Shown piece by piece: positions 57,026-64,000 of a DNA stretch of 64,000 bases (its first letter is position 1; each line of letters opens with the position of its first letter). The notes beneath the pieces were generated by a model. That model did not search any database. It saw only the letters and a program-made list of their open reading frames with translations, and was not told the DNA's origin. Source of the DNA: an uncultured Oscillospiraceae bacterium (GTDB lineage: Bacteria > Bacillota > Clostridia > Oscillospirales > Oscillospiraceae); NCBI GenBank assembly GCA_910587645.1, contig CAJUNA010000008.1:1-64000 (forward strand), given 5' to 3'. Position numbers and translations under genes: made by a program.

Positions 57026-57850
57026 TTACTCCGCGTCGCCGCCCTTGTCCTTCTTACCGCCCGAGCCATCGCGGGACCGCTGGGCTACGAAGGTGAGAAG
57101 CTTCTCCCGCAGCGCCTTGGGGTTGGAACCGGCCTGAATGGACATGATGCCCTCCACAATAATCAGCTTGCAGAGCATTTCCTCCTCGTCACGCTGCCGG
57201 AGCTGGTTGGCAATCGGCCCGAAGATCATATGGGCCAGGATACAGCCGTACAACGTCGTAACCAGGGCGGTAGCCATAGCGGGGCCAAGGTCGCCGCCGC
57301 CGCTCTCCACGTCCATGGCCTTCAGCATGTTAATCAAGCCGACCAGGGTACCGACCATGCCGAAGGCGGGGGCTACGGAGCTTCCCCGGTCGTACATGCC
57401 CGCGCCGGATTCATGCCGCGCGGCGGACTGCTCGATATCGTTCATCATGATTTCCCGGGCCTGGTCCGCGTCGTTATTGTCCACAATGAGCATGATGCAC
57501 TGCTTGAAGAAGGGGTTCTCCTGCTGGTTGCCCTTTTCTTCCAGGGCCAGCAGGCCGTTCTTACGGGCCACCTGGGCCAGCTCCACCAGCTCGTCAATGA
57601 TGGCCAGGGGGTCGTTGCCCTTGGTGTTCATCAAAATCTTGAAGTGCTTGGGGATATCCTTCAGCGCGGAGGGGGGGAAGGACGCAATGATGATCATGAG
57701 CGTACATCCGATGGTAATGAAGATACTGGCCGGGTCAAAGAAGTTCCCAATCTGCGAGGGTGTCAGCAGACCGTCCTTGCCGCCGAACATCATACCAATG
57801 AGCATGATGACAACCGCGCCAACAACACCGATTATATATGTAATATTCAT
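57026..57850 (-). CDS. motA: Flagellar stator protein MotA
   Basis: A 274-residue protein with four membrane helices, including GMVGTLVGLINMLKAMD and LGPAMATALVTTLYGCILA in the third and fourth (about 150-215), the two long cytoplasmic loops between, and the end FVAQRSRDG. With MotB it forms the proton-driven torque unit. A charged C-terminal tail (SGGKKDKGGDAE) follows. Confidence 0.92.
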   Translation of the reverse strand: MNITYIIGVVGAVVIMLIGMMFGGKDGLLTPSQIGNFFDPASIFITIGCTLMIIIASFPPSALKDIPKHFKILMNTKGNDPLAIIDELVELAQVARKNGLLALEEKGNQQENPFFKQCIMLIVDNNDADQAREIMMNDIEQSAARHESGAGMYDRGSSVAPAFGMVGTLVGLINMLKAMDVESGGGDLGPAMATALVTTLYGCILAHMIFGPIANQLRQRDEEEMLCKLIIVEGIMSIQAGSNPKALREKLLTFVAQRSRDGSGGKKDKGGDAE

Positions 57851-57967
57851 ATTTTACAACCACCATTTTACTCCCGCAGGGAGAAATTGTCTCTCACGAG
57901 GGCGCATTTGAAGCCCGTCCAGCCGGTTTCCCCCGTCTCAACGTCCCTCAAACGCGCCCTGCGCGCG

Positions 57968-58183
57968 TCAGCGTCTATCTGTCACCGTGATAATGCGGTG
58001 AACATCCTGCACCTTGGCGCAGTAGTCCTGGATTTTCTTGATGATGTCCTCGGGGGACTCCTTGACGATGAAATAGTCCCGGTTCATCATCACAATTTTG
58101 GACTCGGGAATCATTTCAATGCTCTCGATCTGGTTGTGGTTAATGAGAAATCGCTCGTTGTTCCGTTTTGTCAGTACGATCAT
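57968..58183 (-). CDS. flbD: FlbD-family flagellar protein (SwrD-like)
   Basis: A 71-residue protein of the FlbD/SwrD family: MIVLTKRNNERFLINHNQIE, MMNRDYFIVKESPEDIIKKI, ending in basic TVTDRR. In B. subtilis SwrD raises motor torque and lies between flgE and the motor genes, as it does here (flgE-flbD-motA). It is unrelated to the Caulobacter regulator FlbD. ATG follows AAAGGAG. Confidence 0.85.
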   Translation of the reverse strand: MIVLTKRNNERFLINHNQIESIEMIPESKIVMMNRDYFIVKESPEDIIKKIQDYCAKVQDVHRIITVTDRR

Positions 58184-58275
58184 AGCGGCTCCTTTCTTTG
58201 TCCCCCCGGCCGCCTCCCGGCGGCCGGGGTATAGAGGGTTACATCACAGTACTTACGGGAAGCGGCGCGTTACGC

Positions 58276-59571
58276 TTACCGCTTCATATTGACCAGTTCT
58301 TCCAGCATGGAGTCGGTCACGGTCACGATACGGGTATTGGCCTGATAGCCGCGCTGGGTCACGATCATGCTGGCAAACTCGGTAGCCACGTCGGCGGTGG
58401 AAGCTTCCAGGCCGCCGTTGCGGATTTCGTTTTCCTTGTTCTGGCCCAGCAGGTCCTTGATGCCGGGGGTTGTGTCGTCCGTAACAATCTGGTTGTTCAG
58501 GTACGTCCCCTCCTGCAAAAGGCCGCCGGCCACGCCCACAGTCATCTCGCCCGCGCCTTCCATAGCCTTGTAGTAGGGTCCGCCCACATGGGTCACGCCG
58601 TCGGGGGCGGTCACCTTGCCAACAGCGGCGTAGCCGATCACCACGGTGTCGCCGTTCTCCGCCACGCCGGTGATAGCGCCGTTGGAGTTGATACTAATGC
58701 TGTTGAGGGAAACCAGGTCGCCGCCCATGCTGGGCAGGGGGCCGGTATACGCGAGTTGTCCGTCGACGGTGCCGTCAGCCTTCGTCGGCATACCAACGCC
58801 CTCCGGAAGGTTCGCATTAGCTAATGCGCCCGTATCATCATTAAACAACTCCGGATGGTCGGCAAGAGACCAGTTTCCGCGTCCAGTATCCGTATCGCCC
58901 GTCAGCGGCCCCAGGAAGTCATAAACGGGGTCGCCCGCCTGCCACTTGTTTTCGCCGTTGACAATGCCACCATTATCAACGGTAGGCGCTTTCGCCGCCA
59001 GGGGAACCCGCAGGGGGACCAGCTCCGTGCTGAGGATCAGCTTATCCTGGATATTGATCTTATTGCCGTTGTCGTCCGTAATGTACTGCTGCTGCGCGTC
59101 CTCCTTATAATTGGGGTTGTTGACCATCGCAAACCCATACACCACGTTCCGGTTGCCGTCCACCACATAGCCGTTGGCATCAATGTTGAAGTCGCCCACG
59201 CGGGTCAACTGCAGCTTGGGCAGATCGGTAGCGTCCTTGAACACCAAATCCTTATTGCCCACCAGGAAGAACCCGTCGCCCTCAATCATGCAGTCCATCG
59301 CCACGCCGGTGGGGTTGAACGTACCGGGGGACATGTTCAGGTCGATGGAACCCACCTGGGAGCCGTAGCCGATCTGGGAGGGGGTATTGCCGCCCCGGAT
59401 TTCGGTGCCGTTGCTGCCGGCCCGGGAGGTGGTGTAGATGGTTTCCTGGAAGATCATCCGCTGGGCCTTATAGCCCGGGGTATTGACGTTAGCGATATTG
59501 TTGCCGATGACGTTGAGGTTCGTCATATGGGTTTTCAAGCCGCCGATTGCGGCATACATAGCTCCAGTCAT
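58276..59571 (-). CDS. flgE: Flagellar hook protein FlgE
   Basis: The 431-residue protein has the conserved hook N-terminus NLNVIGNNIANVNTPGYKAQ, the CMIEGDGFFLVGNKD segment (about 88-102) and the C-terminal EFASMIVTQRGYQANTRIVT. The variable middle (about 150-340) forms the exposed hook domains. It polymerises into the hook under FlgD and FliK, both encoded upstream. ATG lies 88 bp after the TIGR02530-type gene. Confidence 0.92.
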   Translation of the reverse strand: MTGAMYAAIGGLKTHMTNLNVIGNNIANVNTPGYKAQRMIFQETIYTTSRAGSNGTEIRGGNTPSQIGYGSQVGSIDLNMSPGTFNPTGVAMDCMIEGDGFFLVGNKDLVFKDATDLPKLQLTRVGDFNIDANGYVVDGNRNVVYGFAMVNNPNYKEDAQQQYITDDNGNKINIQDKLILSTELVPLRVPLAAKAPTVDNGGIVNGENKWQAGDPVYDFLGPLTGDTDTGRGNWSLADHPELFNDDTGALANANLPEGVGMPTKADGTVDGQLAYTGPLPSMGGDLVSLNSISINSNGAITGVAENGDTVVIGYAAVGKVTAPDGVTHVGGPYYKAMEGAGEMTVGVAGGLLQEGTYLNNQIVTDDTTPGIKDLLGQNKENEIRNGGLEASTADVATEFASMIVTQRGYQANTRIVTVTDSMLEELVNMKR

Positions 59572-59659
59572 GCGATAAAATCTCCTTTTTTACCTTATAG
59601 CGCCGCCGCCCTCCCGCCAATCGGGCGGAAAGGCAAAGCATCCTGCAAGGTCCTGCTTC

Positions 59660-60061
59660 CTATTTTAACAGAACGGCGCCGTCGATGTTGGTGAAAATAT
59701 TCTCCTGCATCTCTTCCTGGGACATGGTGGTAATCACCCGCCCATGGGGGACGTTGATGATAAACGCTCTTGTCGCGTCGAACGCCAGGATATTGGTCGC
59801 GCCCTTGGCGCTGGCCCGCTCCACGCTGTCTGCGAGCTGGCCCATCAGCGCAGGAGTAACCTCAATGCCCCGCTCCTCCGCCCGCTCTTTGGCGTGTTTG
59901 GAGAAGGCCACGGAAAAACTTTCCCCGGCCGGGGCGGCGCTCTGTATTTCCCTCTGGAGCATGGTACCGAAGCTTCCCGCGTCCCTGCGGCGCACCGGCT
60001 GCACCTGCTCCACCTGCGCCAGCCTATCTACTGGCGGAATGGGGGTGATTCGATCTATCAT
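59660..60061 (-). CDS. TIGR02530-type flagellar operon protein
   Basis: The 133-residue protein has the core HAKERAEERGIEVTPALMGQ, then ASAKGATNILAFDATRAFI and a strand ending in VISTM-like VITTMSQEEM, as in the flagellar-operon protein family with no known function that lies next to flgE and flgD in Firmicutes. It may act in hook assembly or export. It is 41 bp after flgD. Confidence 0.8.
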   Translation of the reverse strand: MIDRITPIPPVDRLAQVEQVQPVRRRDAGSFGTMLQREIQSAAPAGESFSVAFSKHAKERAEERGIEVTPALMGQLADSVERASAKGATNILAFDATRAFIINVPHGRVITTMSQEEMQENIFTNIDGAVLLK

Positions 60062-60102
60062 ACGATTCGGCCTCTTTCCCGCTCCGGATGCAGGGATGAA
60101 GG

Positions 60103-60810
60103 TTATCCCAGCGCCTGGGGCGTTTTGTCAGCGGCATCCGTTCCGCTTCCGTCGGGATTCTCGGTATCGGGCTTCTCAGTCTCGCCCGGGTTCTCAGGGT
60201 TTTCCGGTTTATCGGTATCGCCGGGCTTTTCTACATCGCCAGGCTTCTCCACATTATCCGGGTCTTCGGTCTCGTTGCCGGACTCATCCCGCTTCGGGGG
60301 CAGCTTGCCTACGGCAAGGATTTGGTTCAAGGGGTAGTACTTCTCGCCGATATAAATAACCCGCTGGCCGTTATAAGTGCCGGTAGCGGTAACCACGCCT
60401 TCGAGTTCGCCCACCAGCTTCCCATCTTTATCCAGCTCGCCCACCGTAACGGTCTGGCCCACCAGGGAAGCGGAATAGCTGAGGATGTTGGCCTCGGTCA
60501 GATCCTCCACCTGCCCGCTCATTTCGGTAATGGCCTGCATGACGGTCATCTGGATGATCTGGTTCATCATGTCGTTGGTATCGGCCTGGTTGTCGATGGT
60601 CTGGTTCTGGAGCTGTGTGACCATCAGCAGCAGCATATCCTCGAAGGACAAGGTATTGTTGGCCTCATCGGAATCCGGCAGCACGGTAGTAGACTTATGC
60701 CCCACATCGGAAGTAGGGATAGGCACCCGTGCGGGCTGGTACAAGCCGCTCTCGGTTTTATTGTTGTTGTAGTAGCCGTACAGATCGGCCACGGTGCTGA
60801 TATCGCTCAT
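60103..60810 (-). CDS. flgD: Hook-cap/assembly protein FlgD
   Basis: The 235-residue protein has the FlgD N-terminal export segment LSFEDMLLLMVTQLQNQ (about residues 52-68) and ADTNDMMNQIIQMTVMQAI, then a small beta domain. The C-terminal 60 residues are an acidic, Pro/Gly-rich repeat-like tail (KPGDVEKPGDTDKPENPEN) where other FlgDs have Ig-like domains; the length is also a little short. It scaffolds FlgE polymerisation. It follows fliK by 13 bp. Confidence 0.85.
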   Translation of the reverse strand: MSDISTVADLYGYYNNNKTESGLYQPARVPIPTSDVGHKSTTVLPDSDEANNTLSFEDMLLLMVTQLQNQTIDNQADTNDMMNQIIQMTVMQAITEMSGQVEDLTEANILSYSASLVGQTVTVGELDKDGKLVGELEGVVTATGTYNGQRVIYIGEKYYPLNQILAVGKLPPKRDESGNETEDPDNVEKPGDVEKPGDTDKPENPENPGETEKPDTENPDGSGTDAADKTPQALG

Positions 60811-60823
60811 AGCTTACTCCTTC

Positions 60824-62023
60824 TCAAAGTTCGTCCGTGCCGAACAGGCCCAAACGCAGCTTTTGCAGGAACTCCTGACCGTTGTCATCTGTTTCCTCCT
60901 GCCGTTCATGCTGCTGGTGCTGCTGCTGGTTGCGTCCATCGGGGTCGGCCTGTTTGAAGTGCTGTTCCTGGCCCTCCTGGCCTCTCTGCACCTCCACCCG
61001 GACTTCTTCGTGCCCATAGCCCAGCAGGGCGTTGTGCAGCCCATCCAGATGCTGGCTGAGCACACCCGCCGCCTTGGCGTTGGAAGCATGGAGCACCACC
61101 TGCAAGGCGCCGCTGGCGTCCTTGGTCATCTCGATCACCAAGCTGCCCAAGTTCTGGGGCGCGAGATGGATCTGGATGCGCTCTCCCCCAGCCTGCATGG
61201 CGGTCTGAATGGTATCGGCCAGTTTAACATCCATCTCCGGCTGCTGGGTGTCCACGGCTTCATACCGCTCGCCCACCTTTACAGGGACGGACTGGGTCTC
61301 ATGAAATACCGGCGCTTCCTCCGCAACGGCTTCGCCATGAACGGCTTCCTCGCCATCCTCCCGGCGTACTTCCCGCACTTCGGTCTGGATTTCCGGCCGG
61401 TCAGGCTTGCCTATCGCTTCCGCCTGCCGTTCCACGGCCTGCTCGGGGGCGGCCTCCTGGGTCTCCACAGGCTGAGTAGCCTCCTGGGTCTGGGTAGGCG
61501 CTTCTTCCATCGCCTGTCCGAAGTCCTTCGGCTGCTGCTCCATAGAGACCTCCGCGCCCACATTGGTATCAACGGCAGTCTCCATCTCCGGCATCTCGCT
61601 GTTGAGGTCCATCGCGGCCTCTGGGACAGCTTCCTCAGGAATCGGCGCAGGAATGGCTTCCACAGCTTGTTCAACGGTGCCCTCCACAATTTCGGGCCGG
61701 AACAAATCCATTACCATCACGGCGTTGGGATTCCCCACCAGGTTCTCAGGCTTGAGCTCTTCCTCCTCCAGATTCTCCACCGGGAGTTTGCCCTCCTCCG
61801 TGGGTTCCTCAACGCCCTGCTCTTTGATGGGCTTCTTCACAGGGCCGGGTTCATCGGCTGGCTGGCTGGAAGATGTAGCCTTACCGCTGCTGGGTGAGTT
61901 CAGCATGTCCTTAAAGCTGGCATGGACCAGATTGTCCTTATCCTTCCCTGTGCCTCCCATGGAGCCTAAAGCGGCGGCCATTTTCTGCATTTGCTTTAAA
62001 AGGGTAGTTTCTATATTTGTCAT
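60824..62023 (-). CDS. fliK: Flagellar hook-length control protein FliK
   Basis: The 399-residue protein has a disordered, Glu/Gln/Pro-rich ruler region (about 30-270) and the C-terminal FliK domain with ERIQIHLAPQNLGSLVIEMT and VLSQHLDGLHNALLGYGHEE (about 285-345), followed by a Gln/Glu-rich tail. It measures the hook and triggers the FlhB export switch. It follows the unknown gene by 20 bp. Confidence 0.88.
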   Translation of the reverse strand: MTNIETTLLKQMQKMAAALGSMGGTGKDKDNLVHASFKDMLNSPSSGKATSSSQPADEPGPVKKPIKEQGVEEPTEEGKLPVENLEEEELKPENLVGNPNAVMVMDLFRPEIVEGTVEQAVEAIPAPIPEEAVPEAAMDLNSEMPEMETAVDTNVGAEVSMEQQPKDFGQAMEEAPTQTQEATQPVETQEAAPEQAVERQAEAIGKPDRPEIQTEVREVRREDGEEAVHGEAVAEEAPVFHETQSVPVKVGERYEAVDTQQPEMDVKLADTIQTAMQAGGERIQIHLAPQNLGSLVIEMTKDASGALQVVLHASNAKAAGVLSQHLDGLHNALLGYGHEEVRVEVQRGQEGQEQHFKQADPDGRNQQQHQQHERQEETDDNGQEFLQKLRLGLFGTDEL

Positions 62024-62043
62024 GTCTGTGCGTTCACCTCTTT

Positions 62044-63051
62044 TCAGATGATCGTGCTAAGGTCTGGGTCTTCCGTTTCCTCACGAATGAGGGACTGCGT
62101 CAGCGTCTCCCCGGTCTTATCCTCGTCCTTCACACCCACATCCAAGTCGGCGTAAATGCCAAGGTTTTGCAGCCGCTCCCGCAGGAGGTTCAGCTGCTCT
62201 TTTCTGGGATCGTCCTTATCCAGGGAATCAATGGTTTCCGACAGCTCCGCCATGGAGCGCACGGTGGCCTTCTTCGGAGGATAATCGTCCTTCTTGGTGC
62301 TCAGGCTCTCCAGGATGGCGTCCAATGCATCGATAATGGCCTGTTTTTCCTGCTCCTCCTTGGACTTTTCCATCTGCACCCGCATCCGGTTGTACATATC
62401 CCGGTAGAAATCACTGTTGGGATCCCGGATCTGGTCGACAACGTTCTCTTCCGTGCCGCCATAAGTGCCTGGCACGTTTCTGCCGGCCTCATAGTGCGTA
62501 CCGGTGGCCCGGTAGACAACATCGATTAGCGCACCATACATTTCCAGGCGTTGGAACGCTCTCTTCATGCCCTCCGGATCGCGGGCACCTCCGTCCACGC
62601 CGGGGATCATCTGGGCCAGCCACGCCACCATATTGCCGTCCCCAACCGCGCCGTCCTCCAAGAACGGGGTGTTTTGGCTATATGGCTCCTCCATGCCGGC
62701 CAGGCGCATAACGCACAGCCGGCTGTCAACGTCTTCCAGGCGGACCTGGCCACCATAGCCGAAATATTCCGTCTCGGCCCTGGTGAGCACACCTTTCTGC
62801 ACCAGATCGTCCAGAAACGCATCATAACTCTCCTGGGTCATGTGGCGGAAATCATACTTACGGGCAAATTCATAAATCTCTCTGTCCGTCAATTGGGGCC
62901 GGCTGCTGAGGATGTAGGCATTGGTACGGTTACGCATCAAGCCGTCCAGATTACCCATACCGTTGTAGAAAACATCCCTGTCGGACCTTGTTCCCGTCCT
63001 CCGTGAGACAGTGCTGGGGTGGTAGCTGCCAAAAATGCTGCCGATGTTCAT
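62044..63051 (-). CDS. Unknown protein between fliJ and fliK
   Basis: A 335-residue soluble protein without signal peptide or membrane helix. The N-terminus is polar (IFGSYHPSTVSRRTG), the middle helical (LTDREIYEFARKYDFRHMTQ, VQKGVLTRAETEYFGYGGQV), and the C-terminus a charged coiled stretch (YNRMRVQMEKSKEEQEKQAI) with an acidic end. I recognise no family. Position between fliJ and fliK, tight spacing to fliK and a start like those of exported axial proteins suggest a flagellar export substrate or chaperone (inference); fliL- or flgJ-type functions are not supported by sequence. Confidence 0.7.
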   Translation of the reverse strand: MNIGSIFGSYHPSTVSRRTGTRSDRDVFYNGMGNLDGLMRNRTNAYILSSRPQLTDREIYEFARKYDFRHMTQESYDAFLDDLVQKGVLTRAETEYFGYGGQVRLEDVDSRLCVMRLAGMEEPYSQNTPFLEDGAVGDGNMVAWLAQMIPGVDGGARDPEGMKRAFQRLEMYGALIDVVYRATGTHYEAGRNVPGTYGGTEENVVDQIRDPNSDFYRDMYNRMRVQMEKSKEEQEKQAIIDALDAILESLSTKKDDYPPKKATVRSMAELSETIDSLDKDDPRKEQLNLLRERLQNLGIYADLDVGVKDEDKTGETLTQSLIREETEDPDLSTII

Positions 63052-63133
63052 GGATCTTCCTTCTCCTTCGTCATTTCTCCGCGCATCCGCGTGGGTAAGT
63101 CAACTCAAACGGCGTTCCCGCCGCCTTGCCCGC

Positions 63134-63189
63134 TCACCTCCCTTCCTTCTGGAATGGGATATGCGCCTGAGACCAGCCTCACCTCCTTT
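63134..63189 (-). other. Two consensus ribosome binding-like sequences without a start codon
   Basis: In the 185-bp gap after fliJ, minus-strand AAAGGAGGTGA (63189-63179) and AAGGGAGGTGA (63144-63134) are near-perfect anti-16S complements. Neither has an ATG/GTG/TTG at normal spacing. They could be remnants of a small gene or a leader element of the unknown gene. Confidence 0.4.
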
Positions 63190-63236
63190 AATGATATGTA
63201 TATCTGAGAACGTCCGTGCGGACGCATCCCACAAAG

Positions 63237-63689
63237 TTACGCGCTCTGTGCTTCCATAATCCGCTTGGTGGTCACAAACTCGTCAATAAGCGCCTCTTCG
63301 CTTTTCTGCACAGCCTTGTTGTAGGCCTCCAGCTTCTTTTCCCGCAGCTTTTCGATAGAGGAAGTATCCTTCTTGGCGTCCACCACCTGGGCACGTTTTT
63401 CCTCCTCCTGTTTTTGCAGCTTCCGGAGGATCTCATAAGCTTCTTCAATCTGCCGCTCCCCCGCCCGGAGGTACTGCTCGTACTTCAGCGCATCCAGGAC
63501 ACTGATGCCCTCCGCCTTCCGCCGGTTAAACTCCTGGCTAAGGTGGCGGTACGCGGCTTCCAGCTCTGCAATATGATCCTCCTGCTGCCGGATCCGGGCG
63601 AGGATCGCGCCGTGCTCGGCCTGCAAGGACTCCAATACCTGCTGCTTATAATCTAAAACCGTTTCCAGGGAAAAGCGGAATTTCTTCAT
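63237..63689 (-). CDS. fliJ: Flagellar export chaperone FliJ
   Basis: The 150-residue protein is almost entirely coiled coil, with the typical start FRFSLETVLDYKQQVLESLQ and AYRHLSQEFNRRKAEGISVL in the middle. FliJ couples the FliI ATPase to FlhA in export. It lies 26 bp after fliI. Confidence 0.88.
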   Translation of the reverse strand: MKKFRFSLETVLDYKQQVLESLQAEHGAILARIRQQEDHIAELEAAYRHLSQEFNRRKAEGISVLDALKYEQYLRAGERQIEEAYEILRKLQKQEEEKRAQVVDAKKDTSSIEKLREKKLEAYNKAVQKSEEALIDEFVTTKRIMEAQSA

Positions 63690-63715
63690 GGTAGAGCTCC
63701 CATTCCTCCACGTTG

Positions 63716-64000
63716 TCAGCGCATCAGACGCCGCAGCAGTTCCAGGCTTTGGTCGTAAGTAAAGTTCTCATTGATGCCCTGCATCAGAAATTGGTTAATG
63801 CCATCAATCTTCCCCAGCGCGTTATCCAGCTTCGGGTTAGTCCCTGCCTTATACGCGCCGATTGATACCAGGTCGGCGTTTTTCTCATATACGCTCATAA
63901 TATCCCGCAGCTTCCCGGCCAACTGCCGGTGCTCCGGCGAAACGATCTCCACCATCAAACGGGAGATGCTGGCCCCCACATCGATGGCGGGGAAGTGGTT
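63716..64000 (-). CDS. fliI: Flagellar export ATPase FliI, C-terminal part (partial)
   Basis: An open frame runs from the right edge to the stop at 63716, giving the last 94 residues: NHFPAIDVGASISRLM, then an alpha-helical domain ending YDQSLELLRRLMR. These match the C-terminus of FliI, the F1-beta-like ATPase driving flagellar export. The nucleotide-binding motifs lie outside the window. Confidence 0.88.
   Translation of the reverse strand, partial: NHFPAIDVGASISRLMVEIVSPEHRQLAGKLRDIMSVYEKNADLVSIGAYKAGTNPKLDNALGKIDGINQFLMQGINENFTYDQSLELLRRLMR

Noticed and set aside
30600..64000. Prophage or integrative element in the motility region
   Set aside because: Gene content and order are those of a normal flagellar locus; no integrase, attachment repeat or capsid gene was seen.

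Overview
The window reads as chromosomal DNA of a motile, anaerobic Gram-positive Clostridia member, most likely an Oscillospiraceae-type gut bacterium (Oscillibacter/Intestinimonas-like). The basis is the GC-rich Firmicutes-style sequence, strong AGGAGG ribosome binding sites with frequent GTG/TTG starts, Firmicutes-type flagellar and chemotaxis genes (FliY, CheC, CheD, CheV, FlbD, FlhO/FlhP-like rod proteins), lipoprotein signal peptides and the absence of outer-membrane functions. The taxon is inferred from gene content; no database search was possible. I see no rRNA, tRNA, CRISPR array, insertion sequence or prophage.

Left part (1-18,355), metabolic and regulatory genes. A solute-binding lipoprotein follows the tail of a tandem paralogue. 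Next come a three-gene set (DUF3795, TfoX-N, GyrI-like) and a WYL regulator divergent from a TetR regulator. The TetR gene faces a membrane-protein/MMPL/heptad-repeat operon; both promoters carry the same 16-bp element, a likely TetR operator. Then come an M29 aminopeptidase, a TrkH-TrkA potassium uptake pair, a PEBP-like protein, a BrkB-like membrane protein, a D-2-hydroxyacid dehydrogenase, two small conserved-looking genes, an iron-sulfur aldo-keto reductase and a cytidylate-kinase-like protein.

Middle (18,580-26,841), nitrogen and amino-acid catabolism. Carbamate kinase, the YgeW knotted carbamoyltransferase and the YgeY hydrolase (minus strand) diverge from a YheO-type PAS/HTH regulator translationally coupled to a fold-type II PLP enzyme. 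This resembles the anaerobic purine/urate-linked ygeXYW-yqeA set, but the PLP enzyme does not look like canonical YgeX. The divergent control region holds two near-consensus promoters with two 16-bp direct repeats between them. A small RHH-like protein and a threonine-synthase-like enzyme follow.

26,998-30,508 holds a NatAB-like ABC exporter under a promoter with dyad symmetry, an Ig-like-domain lipoprotein and a hotdog thioesterase.

Right part (30,621-64,000), motility. Almost everything is on the minus strand. The flank holds a YjfB-like protein, a lipoprotein, an FtsA-like actin ATPase with beta-grasp-like repeats, an MCP, an orphan FtsE-like ATPase, a possible FlgN-like chaperone, FliS and an unusually long FliD. 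The only plus-strand unit is a ParA-type ATPase with a ComFB-domain protein carrying a 69-residue Pro-Glu spacer. The fla/che operon then runs right to left: fliI, fliJ, an unknown gene, fliK, flgD, a TIGR02530-type gene, flgE, flbD, motA, motB, fliM, fliY, cheY, fliO, fliP, fliQ, fliR, flhB, flhA, fliA, two rod genes, cheC, cheD, cheV and an HDOD gene. flhF, a canonical flhG, cheA, cheW, cheB and cheR are not in the window.

The best candidates for undescribed biology are the ParA/ComFB pair opposite fliD, the FtsA-like beta-grasp protein with the orphan FtsE-like ATPase, the FliY with two CheY-binding-like motifs in its linker, the unknown gene between fliJ and fliK, and the PLP enzyme standing where YgeX is expected.
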